Assembly (NCBI RefSeq): GCF_963664075.1
Contig: NZ_OY760916.1
Span: 1,986,001-2,050,000, forward strand
Length of the DNA stretch: 64,000 nt
Direction: 5' to 3'
DNA from: an uncultured Desulfobulbus sp.
GTDB taxonomy: Bacteria; Desulfobacterota; Desulfobulbia; Desulfobulbales; Desulfobulbaceae
Numbering within the stretch: the first letter of the stretch is position 1; each line of letters starts with the position of its first letter. Below the pieces are notes generated by a model. The model was not told the DNA's origin. It did no database searches and was given only the letters and a program-made list of their open reading frames with translations. A program made the translations under genes and the position numbers. Of the stretch, positions 54,207 through 61,260 are shown piece by piece.

Positions 54207-55826
54207 ATGCTCCAAGCGACCAATATTGCGCTTTCCTATGGCAAGCGCGTTATCTTTAAAGACGTCAACATCAAGTTTACCCATGGCAACTGCTATGGCC
54301 TGATTGGGGCCAATGGCGCGGGTAAATCGACCTTCTTAAAAATTCTTGCTGGCCAGAAAGACGCTGATAAGGGCGAGGTCTCCATCGATCCCAAAGAACG
54401 AATTGCTGTTTTGCAACAGGATCAATTCGCCTTTGATGAAGAGACTGTTCTCAACACCGTTATCCGTGGCCACCAGAAGCTCTACGACATAAAGGTCGAG
54501 CGTGAAGCCTTGTATTCCAAGGGTGAACTGAGCGAAGAAGAGGGGATGCGCTGTGGAGATCTCGAGATAGAATTCGGAGAAATGAACGGCTACGAAGCCG
54601 AGTCAGACGCGTACGTGCTCTTAAGCGGTCTTGGCATCTCCGAGGAGTTGGGCGAGATGAAGATGAAAGAGCTCGATGCCGGTGATAAGGTGCGCGTCCT
54701 GCTAGCCCAGGCGCTCTTTGGCAACCCGGATATTCTCCTGCTCGATGAACCCACCAATAACCTGGACGTGCAATCCATCGCCTGGCTGCAGGAGTTTTTG
54801 ATCCGTTTTTCCAATACCGTCATCATCGTCTCCCATGACCGTCACTTCCTCAATCAGGTCTGCACCCATATGGCCGATATTGATTTTGGCCAGATCAGAG
54901 TCTATGTGGGCAACTATGATTTCTGGTACCAGGCCAGTCAGTTGGCTCTGCAACAACGGCAACAGGAAAACAAAAAAGCGGCAGCTAAAGTCGCTGAACT
55001 CAAAGAGTTTATTCAGCGTTTCTCCTCAAATGCCTCAAAGGCCAAACAGGCGACCTCACGCAAGAAGTTACTGGATAAAATCACCGTGGACGACATGCCG
55101 GTTTCCTCGCGTAAATATCCCTGGATTGCCTTTAAGCCCGAGCGGGCCTGCGGTAACGTGATTCTCGAAGTCGACGGTTTGAGCAAGACGATTGAAGGGG
55201 TCGAGGTGCTCAAAGATCTCACCTTTTCAGTCAATAAGGGAGAAAAAATCGGCTTTGTCGGCACCTACGGTGTGGCCAAGACGACCCTGTTTCAAATACT
55301 TGCCGGGGAGATTGAACCCGACTCTGGTAGCTTCCGTTGGGGCCAGACCATTACCACCTCCTATTTTCCAAAGGAAAATTCTCAGTTTTTTAAGCAAAAC
55401 CTGCGTCTGCTCGATTGGTTTGCCGAGTTCATTCCCCCGACAGAAAGCGAGAGTTATTCGCGCGGATTCCTGGGACGGATGCTCTTTTCCGGTGACGAGG
55501 TGGAGAAAAAGACCGGAGTGCTCTCCGGTGGTGAGAAGGTACGCTGTCTCCTGGCGAAAATGATGCTCAGTGGAGCCAATGCCCTGATTCTCGATGAACC
55601 GACCAACCACCTGGATCTGGAGTCCATCACCTCACTCAACAACGGTTTAATCGCCTTTCCCGAGGTGATACTCTTCTCTTCACACGACCATGAGTGCGTC
55701 GCCACCGTTGCCAATCGGATCATCGAGCTGGGGCCCCAGGGCGTTATTGATAAGATGATCGGCTACGATGACTACCTGGAAGATGAGACCATCGCAGCGC
55801 AACGGGCTGCAATCTACGGCCGTTAA
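54207..55826 (+). CDS. ABC-F family ATPase, YbiT-like
   Basis: 539 aa with two ABC ATPase domains and no membrane part; such proteins act on the ribosome E site. Domain 1: Walker A GANGAGKSTFLKIL, Walker B ILLLDEPTNNLD. The linker is charged and helical (RQQENKKAAAKVAELKEF). Domain 2: signature VLSGGEKVRCLLAKM and Walker B LILDEPTNHLD, but Walker A reads GTYGVAKTTL, where the last Gly before Lys is Ala. Similar in layout and length to E. coli YbiT. ATG 54207 follows AGGAAG; the longer frame from 54141 is not used. Confidence 0.92.
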   Translation: MLQATNIALSYGKRVIFKDVNIKFTHGNCYGLIGANGAGKSTFLKILAGQKDADKGEVSIDPKERIAVLQQDQFAFDEETVLNTVIRGHQKLYDIKVEREALYSKGELSEEEGMRCGDLEIEFGEMNGYEAESDAYVLLSGLGISEELGEMKMKELDAGDKVRVLLAQALFGNPDILLLDEPTNNLDVQSIAWLQEFLIRFSNTVIIVSHDRHFLNQVCTHMADIDFGQIRVYVGNYDFWYQASQLALQQRQQENKKAAAKVAELKEFIQRFSSNASKAKQATSRKKLLDKITVDDMPVSSRKYPWIAFKPERACGNVILEVDGLSKTIEGVEVLKDLTFSVNKGEKIGFVGTYGVAKTTLFQILAGEIEPDSGSFRWGQTITTSYFPKENSQFFKQNLRLLDWFAEFIPPTESESYSRGFLGRMLFSGDEVEKKTGVLSGGEKVRCLLAKMMLSGANALILDEPTNHLDLESITSLNNGLIAFPEVILFSSHDHECVATVANRIIELGPQGVIDKMIGYDDYLEDETIAAQRAAIYGR

Positions 55827-55859
55827 TCGCTGACTTTTGTGAAAAACGATGTAACTCTC

Positions 55860-55888
55860 AGGCGCCCTTACGCAGGGCGCCTTTTTTT
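55860..55888. terminator. Terminator between convergent ABC-F and nudC genes
   Basis: AGGCGCCCT (55860-55868) pairs with AGGGCGCCT (55874-55882), followed by a T-run to 55888. It terminates the ABC-F gene on the plus strand. The nudC stop codon (55868-55870) and last codons lie inside the hairpin. Confidence 0.92.
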
Positions 55889-56650
55889 ATGGGCAATGAC
55901 AGCATCAATCAACTGCCTTGACAGGGTCATGGGCTCTGGCAGTTGCGGTATCTGATCGATGGGATACCAATGGGCTGCCTCGATTTCGTTGGGATCCAAC
56001 TGCAGCCTCCCACCTGCATATTCCGCGGTAAAGGCAACCATGAGCGAATTGGGAAAGGGCCATGGTTGACTGCGAAAGTACTGCAGATTCTGGACTTCAA
56101 TCCCCACTTCTTCGCGCACCTCACGATGCACACACTGCTCCAAGGTCTCCCCTGGCTCAACGAACCCGGAGAGGGCGCTGAACACCCCAGGTTTAAAATG
56201 AGGGCCTCGCCCCAACAGGATAGTATCTCCTTTGCTCACCAGCACCATAATAGCAGGCGAAATTCGTGGGTAAAAATGAAGGGAACAGGCTGGACATTCT
56301 TTGGATAACGGATCTCTTCCCTGCTCCGTTCTGCCACCACATTGTCCACAAAATTTATGGGTAGCCTGCCAATCAAGCAGTTGCACCGCCCTTCCAGCAA
56401 GAACATAGGCCTCATTCCCGGCTAATGCGTGTAAAGAACGCAAGGGCACGAGTTCATGGGGTATGGAGGGCAGAGTTCCCAACTCTGCTGTCATACAATT
56501 TTCTCCCCGCCATTCTCCCACCGGCAAGGGATTATTAAGAGAACCAAAAGGCAATACCTCACCAAAGGGAAAAATGTCCCTGGAAGAAATCGTGCTCGTG
56601 GTCAGGATCTGATTGCGATAACGTAAAATCCAGTAGGCTTTGTTGTTCAT
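55868..56650 (-). CDS. nudC: NAD+ diphosphatase / decapping Nudix hydrolase NudC
   Basis: 260 aa. It hydrolyses NAD(H) to NMN(H) and AMP and removes NAD caps from RNA. Zinc ribbon CGQC...CPAC at residues 98-120; Nudix box GFVEPGETLEQCVHREVREE; and the NudC hallmark SQPWPFPNSLM after it. The N-terminal region (PFGEVLPFG) is variable. Start ATG 56650 is near no strong ribosome-binding site. The 3' end is embedded in a terminator hairpin. Confidence 0.95.
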   Translation of the reverse strand: MNNKAYWILRYRNQILTTSTISSRDIFPFGEVLPFGSLNNPLPVGEWRGENCMTAELGTLPSIPHELVPLRSLHALAGNEAYVLAGRAVQLLDWQATHKFCGQCGGRTEQGRDPLSKECPACSLHFYPRISPAIMVLVSKGDTILLGRGPHFKPGVFSALSGFVEPGETLEQCVHREVREEVGIEVQNLQYFRSQPWPFPNSLMVAFTAEYAGGRLQLDPNEIEAAHWYPIDQIPQLPEPMTLSRQLIDAVIAHKKRRPA

Positions 56651-57065
56651 GAAATTGATACTATATCTTTTTTCGAAATCTCTTGTTCGTTACAAGTTCA
56701 GATGATAACAGTTTGCGAAATACTCTTTCTTTCCCCTTCCACCCCATGGCACTCAAAGTACCACTGCCTTCGTGTAAGCCAAGTGAAAAGTCCCATGCCA
56801 GCCGTGTGGCAGTATCTACAGTTGCAAAAACACGACGTTCCCCCCTTTTAAAGAGTCTTTCACTTGCGACCTTCCATGCGACTCTAGCAGTGCCCTTCCT
56901 TCAGAAACAAACAAGGTAACTACGCTATATCAGCAGGTTACAAACAGTTATTTTTTTGGCATTTAAAATGCTTAGGACTAACTAACGCATCTCGATGCAG
57001 ATGAGAGTACACCAAGAGACCGTTACACTTTATTTCCTCTAGGAAGGACTACAAGGAGGCGCTCT
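56651..57065. other. Divergent intergenic region, nudC and DUF5320
   Basis: 415 bp without a supported gene; a 78-codon plus frame at 56683 lacks a ribosome-binding site and similarity. Promoters for both directions are expected but none is clear. The last bases include AAGGAGG, the Shine-Dalgarno sequence of the DUF5320 gene. Confidence 0.35.
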
Positions 57066-57395
57066 ATGCCACGAGGAGATGGTACAGGTCCCATGGGAAT
57101 GGGATCGATGACTGGTTGGGGCAGCGGATTCTGTGCGAGTGGAACCGGCACAGGGTTTGGCGGAAGGTTGGGTGCTGTTCAGGGACGATTTGGAGGACGT
57201 CGATGTGGCGCAGGCCGAGGCTTTGGCCCTGGATTTGCCCAGGGATGTTACGGCCGAACTGCATTCACAGCGTCAGTTCCTTTTTCTGCTGAAAATCAGG
57301 AACAGCGACTCAAAAATCAGGCTGAAACCTTACAAGCACAACTGCAGCAGATACAGAGTCAGTTAGCTGCAATGGCAAAAACGAAAAGCGAATGA
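57066..57395 (+). CDS. DUF5320 Gly-rich protein
   Basis: 109 aa. The N-terminal ~65 residues are Gly/Arg/Phe-rich with the family signature MPRGDGTGPMGMGSMTGWG. Two or three Cys (GFCASG, RRCGAG, GCYGR) are present. The C-terminal ~30 residues form a predicted coiled coil (NQEQRLKNQAETLQAQLQQI). DUF5320 genes are common in sulfate reducers and often sit near iron-sulfur or Mrp/NifX-type genes; function unknown. AAGGAGG precedes the ATG. Confidence 0.85.
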   Translation: MPRGDGTGPMGMGSMTGWGSGFCASGTGTGFGGRLGAVQGRFGGRRCGAGRGFGPGFAQGCYGRTAFTASVPFSAENQEQRLKNQAETLQAQLQQIQSQLAAMAKTKSE

Positions 57396-57396
57396 T

Positions 57397-57496
57397 GATG
57401 GCACCGAAAAAAGTCAAAATGCTAAAAAAAATCCATGGCAAAATCAGCATTTTCCGAAGATCGGCACGTCGTTCTCGGGGCTTTTTACGAGAACGA
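57397..57496 (+). repeat. Dispersed ~100-bp repeat, copy 2
   Basis: Second copy of the repeat at 46186-46283. The right 53 bases differ at only 5 positions, all outside the CGTCGTTCTCG core except one in the loop. It starts 2 bases after the DUF5320 stop codon, and its right-hand hairpin (TCGTTCTCG with CGAGAACGA) could act as a 3' end structure of that message. Confidence 0.75.
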
Positions 57497-57515
57497 TAAT
57501 CACAAAAATAAAAAG

Positions 57516-57642
57516 TCCTAGAGGACTCCGGAACGGCTCCGGTACCAATTAGTGCATCGCCTGAGGGGGATACGAAGGCATGCAGAAGCGACGTATCGGA
57601 GCTAGGAGGGTGAGTTTGGTTGCACCAAGCTCACCCTTTTTT
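57516..57642 (+). ncRNA. Candidate structured small RNA with its own terminator
   Basis: A closed fold: TCCTAG (57516-57521) pairs with CTAGGA (57602-57607), and CTCCG (57526-57530) with CGGAG (57597-57601). Inside, GCATCGCC (57554-57561) pairs with GGCATGC (57577-57583) around a 15-base loop. Immediately after comes a 13-bp terminator stem (57608-57620 with 57624-57636, one wobble) and six T. No plus-strand gene follows for at least 260 bases. It therefore looks like a free small RNA rather than a riboswitch leader; no family recognised. Confidence 0.5.
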
Positions 57643-57902
57643 GACCTAATTCAGGAAAAATCGATCATTCTCTAAAAATGCCCTGGCCTCTGTCGTTTCG
57701 ACCGGCAGGGAGGATTCCCAGAAAAAGAAAAGAATCCTCTTTTAATTTCGAAAAGACAACAATCCAAAGAGTGGTACATCCTGAGGCCAGGGCAAACTTA
57801 ACTAGACTTGTTTACTGAGCAAAGGAAAGGAAAAACAGGAACTTCACTAGACTTCTATAGAATTATTCTATACAAGAGGCAAAGCTCTGCAAAATTTTTT
57901 TC

Positions 57903-58625
57903 TTAATGTGCAGGCTTATTTTTTCCGCCCACGGCACGCCATCTGCCTTGACCGGTTGTCTCCACCGGTACGACAGCGCGACCAGCCCACAAGCGGGGAC
58001 GCAGCCAATTTTGGGTGTCGACCACATCATCGTGTGCAGTCGCCAGTGAGTTTCGGTCAATGGAAAGTACATGCATCCCTGCAGCTTCAAGTTCGGCGAC
58101 AGTAACCGGGTTACCAATTTCACGAAGTTTTCCATATTCAATGAAACGTCCGCACCAGCCAGAAATCGTCAGACCAACGCCCGCCGTGGCGCCAATGATG
58201 CCATCGTTTGTGCCTCCATGCCCTGAGAGATGAAAACCATTTACGGCCCTCATCGCATCTTTCTGACTGACAATCCGTGAAGACGCATTACGCCCGAACT
58301 CGAGGAGGTGTTCAGTTTTCTGACCATCCAGAGGAACCACACAGAGCCCTGGGTCACTACCCTGAATAAAATGTTCCTGGATATGGGCACTGCCAAGCTC
58401 GATAAGTTCATCAACCTGTGACGGCTCAACATTATCCAGGATCAAACAGGCCGAAGAATTTTGGGAGGTATAAGGAATTCCTTCCAGAACCGGCAACTGC
58501 TGACGGATGACGCCAAAGAGCTCGATACCGGCAGGAATTTTATCGACAAACCAGCGCGCAAACTTACCGGTGCCGCGATCAGCTCCAACGACATCGGTAT
58601 CATCAAATCCCACATACACTCTCAT
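57903..58625 (-). CDS. TiaS-like DDTD-motif protein
   Basis: 240 aa. The N-terminus MRVYVGFDDTDVVGADRGTG carries the GxDDTD motif (residues 6-11) of archaeal TiaS, the tRNA-Ile2 agmatinylcytidine synthetase. The segment SGHGGTNDGIIGATAGVGL (134-152) also fits that family. The OB-fold and zinc-ribbon tRNA-binding domains of TiaS are absent, so tRNA modification is unlikely; an ATP-dependent small-molecule role is inferred. It sits 3 bases after the ECF S-component gene, with which it is surely cotranscribed. Confidence 0.72.
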   Translation of the reverse strand: MRVYVGFDDTDVVGADRGTGKFARWFVDKIPAGIELFGVIRQQLPVLEGIPYTSQNSSACLILDNVEPSQVDELIELGSAHIQEHFIQGSDPGLCVVPLDGQKTEHLLEFGRNASSRIVSQKDAMRAVNGFHLSGHGGTNDGIIGATAGVGLTISGWCGRFIEYGKLREIGNPVTVAELEAAGMHVLSIDRNSLATAHDDVVDTQNWLRPRLWAGRAVVPVETTGQGRWRAVGGKNKPAH

Positions 58626-58628
58626 TGT

Positions 58629-59183
58629 TTATCCCTCGATATTGGAACTCAGGTGATTGGCCTCAGGCGCACAGACACCATAAGCCTCTAATTTTTTTAT
58701 TACTGCAGGGACGGCAATACCTCCGGCTGCACCAAAAATGACGTTTCCTATGGATTTGAACAATCCATGTTGGATCAGGACTTCAAAGTCCATCCCCATG
58801 AGCATCTCTATGCCAAATCCTATGATAAACTGGGTAATCCCAGCAAACATACCGGTCAGCATACATAAGAAGAGAGATCCAAACAGACCTGGCAGGATCA
58901 TTGCCATGAGATCAACCGTAATACCAGGCAGAACAAACTTCAGAATTAAGAGTGGTCCACCATGCCCCATACCTAAGGTCAACGCCAAGATCCCGCTGAG
59001 AAAGCCACAGAGGGTGGCTGCCCAACGAAAGGAAACAGCGCCCCGAGCAATCAAGAGAAAGAAAACGGAAAAAAACATGGAGTGCCCAGGTATCTTCAGA
59101 TGCAACCGAAGGGCAGCCCTGGCACACACAATGAAAACAGAGCAAAATCCGATAAAGATAGAATCACGTAACGAACATTTCAC
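58629..59183 (-). CDS. ECF transporter S component
   Basis: 184 aa, about five or six hydrophobic helices. PGHSMFFSVFFLLIARGAV and GILALTLGMGHGGPLLILKF with VLPGITVDLMA match uncharacterised ECF substrate-binding (S) subunits. The substrate is unknown; no assignment to BioY, ThiT, CbiM or RibU is possible from the sequence. The gene lies between the fused ATPase/T gene and the TiaS-like gene on one transcript, so it is the specificity subunit of that importer. Confidence 0.8.
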   Translation of the reverse strand: MKCSLRDSIFIGFCSVFIVCARAALRLHLKIPGHSMFFSVFFLLIARGAVSFRWAATLCGFLSGILALTLGMGHGGPLLILKFVLPGITVDLMAMILPGLFGSLFLCMLTGMFAGITQFIIGFGIEMLMGMDFEVLIQHGLFKSIGNVIFGAAGGIAVPAVIKKLEAYGVCAPEANHLSSNIEG

Positions 59184-59186
59184 TGC

Positions 59187-61241
59187 TTACTCTCCCGGCC
59201 AGTAAGTACGATGGGGAAAACGACCAAAATCACGGTTTCGTGCCGCCAGGGCTATCTCATCAGCAAGTGCCAGAGTACGAATAAGGGTCGGCACCAACAG
59301 ACAGTGCAGCCAATCGGGCCAGGATCTGGGGTGACGAAGATCACGAAGAAAAAGCCGGGCACCGCGAAGAATCTGAATCTCACGTATCTCTCGCATCTCG
59401 GCGATAAGCATGGGCAAAAATCGCAGACAAACCGAGAATACAAAGGCCAGACGTGGGGATAGAAAACGGCCGATCACCCTGGATGTCTCTCTGGCATTGC
59501 TAATTTTCATAAAGATGATCCCTGGCCAAAAACCAAGAAACAACTGCCAGGCCATGAGCAGACCGGGTTCTATTCCTCTGAGCACGCCGAAACGTAACAT
59601 ATAGAGGAGAACAACCAGCCCGCTTTGCCATAAAAAAAATCCTATGCTTTTGTGCAACAGTCGCAAGGGGGAAGGTGCGACCAAGGCGATCAGCAGGCCG
59701 TTGATAGCGCTTAACAAGCCCAGGGCAAAGGGTCCTTTTGCGGTAAAGGCAAGACAGGAAAGCAGTGTGCAGCAGGCAAGCAATTTTCCTGATGAAATCG
59801 AGGCCTGTTTTTCCTCGGCCCCATACCATGCCCAGCGGCTTCCTCTCTTCTTGGCTGCGGCTTCTTTACTGCGCGCTAAAAATCCCTCTACCTCGCCTAA
59901 AACACAGACTCGGTCAGCCCAGTCAGTTGTGGCAACAGGGTCGTGGCTGGTCCAAATAACGGTGAGTTTTTGCTCCTTACATTCACGATGAATCAGGTTC
60001 AGCACCCGGCTGATATTTGTGGTGTCAAGTCCAGCAAAAGGATCATCCAAAAGCAGCACTTTGGGTGCTCCTGCCAGCACCGCGGCGAGGCCAACGAGAT
60101 GTTTCTGGCCATAACTCAGGAGATGGGGCGAAGTTGCATGAAGATGTTCAATCCCCAAATGCTTCAAAAGAATATGGACCCGCTTTTTGAGCTGATCCCC
60201 GCTCAACCCACACCGTTTACCACCAAAGGCCACTTCAGCAAAAACGGTGGTTTCAAAAAGCTGTTTTTTGGGATCCTGAAGCAGATACGCCAACCGGCCC
60301 TGGACGGTACTTAAGGTCGGCGCGGCGCCTTGAAAGAGGATCAGGCCGTGTTCAGGCTGATCAAGACCTGCCAGGCAACGCATGAGCGTTGTTTTACCAC
60401 AGCCGTTTTCCCCAATGATTGCCATCCCCTGCCCTTGATACAAATCAAAATCAAAGATCATTTGCGAGGATGGACTGGCAAAAAGCTGAACTTTTTGCAG
60501 GGAAAAAACCACTGCAGTCTCTGCAGATTCTGAATTCCTGCATGCTTGCTTGCGCACCTTCCCAGGAAGATAAACCTGCTCATCTCTTATGGTCTCTTTA
60601 TCCAGAGAGACAACAGTAAGACGCCCTTGCATGTTCATTTGCCAGACATGATCGACCACTGAATGAACAACAGGCCCCAGGTGCTCGGAGATAAGAATCG
60701 CCTTTCCCTGGGTTTTCCACTCCACAATAAGCTTAAGTATTTGTTTTCTACCGAGTGGATCCAACTGGGCAATAGGTTCATCCAGCAAGATAACATCCGG
60801 TTCACAGACCATCTGCCCGGCGATACAGCTTCGATATTGCTGGCCCATGGAAAGCCGATCCACAGGAAAGCCCAGGGGACGATCGACTCCAAGCAGTGCA
60901 AGGGATCCCTCCACCGTGTTTTTCATCTTCTCTGGTGCGATGCAGCGGTTCTCCAAACCAAAGGCTACATCAGCCCCCACAGTGGCATACAGCAGCTGAG
61001 TGGCAGGTCGTTGCAGGACCAGGCCGACAGAGGCCTGAGTTGCCAACTGCCCCTGGTTTGCCCCTGGCGGTAAGAGTCCGCGCAGGGCAAGCAGCAGGGT
61101 AGATTTACCGCAACCTGTTGGGCCTTCGAGTAAAATGCAGGATCCCGGTTCTATGACCAGCGAAATGTCCCGAAGGACAAGATCGGCTGCACCGGGATAG
61201 CCATAGCTGAAGTTGGTTAAGCGGAGAAAGGGCTCGTCCAT
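59187..61241 (-). CDS. Fused ECF transporter EcfA-EcfA'-EcfT protein
   Basis: 684 aa. ATPase 1 (residues ~5-215): Walker A GPTGCGKSTLLLAL, signature DRLSMGQQYRSCIAG, Walker B VILLDEPIAQLD. ATPase 2 (~245-455): Walker A GENGCGKTTLMRCL, LLSYGQKHLVGLAAV, Walker B VLLLDDPFAGLD. C-terminal EcfT (~485-684): about five helices and two coupling segments, with ILRGARLF and ALAARNRDFG near the end. The usual three separate proteins of the energy-coupling module are joined in one chain. ATP-driven vitamin or metal uptake is the family role. Confidence 0.9.
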   Translation of the reverse strand: MDEPFLRLTNFSYGYPGAADLVLRDISLVIEPGSCILLEGPTGCGKSTLLLALRGLLPPGANQGQLATQASVGLVLQRPATQLLYATVGADVAFGLENRCIAPEKMKNTVEGSLALLGVDRPLGFPVDRLSMGQQYRSCIAGQMVCEPDVILLDEPIAQLDPLGRKQILKLIVEWKTQGKAILISEHLGPVVHSVVDHVWQMNMQGRLTVVSLDKETIRDEQVYLPGKVRKQACRNSESAETAVVFSLQKVQLFASPSSQMIFDFDLYQGQGMAIIGENGCGKTTLMRCLAGLDQPEHGLILFQGAAPTLSTVQGRLAYLLQDPKKQLFETTVFAEVAFGGKRCGLSGDQLKKRVHILLKHLGIEHLHATSPHLLSYGQKHLVGLAAVLAGAPKVLLLDDPFAGLDTTNISRVLNLIHRECKEQKLTVIWTSHDPVATTDWADRVCVLGEVEGFLARSKEAAAKKRGSRWAWYGAEEKQASISSGKLLACCTLLSCLAFTAKGPFALGLLSAINGLLIALVAPSPLRLLHKSIGFFLWQSGLVVLLYMLRFGVLRGIEPGLLMAWQLFLGFWPGIIFMKISNARETSRVIGRFLSPRLAFVFSVCLRFLPMLIAEMREIREIQILRGARLFLRDLRHPRSWPDWLHCLLVPTLIRTLALADEIALAARNRDFGRFPHRTYWPGE

Positions 61242-61260
61242 AGGAAGAACAGCTTAGTCC

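Noticed and set aside
56683..56919. 78-codon plus frame upstream of DUF5320
   Set aside because: No ribosome-binding site and low-complexity Ser/Pro-rich translation.
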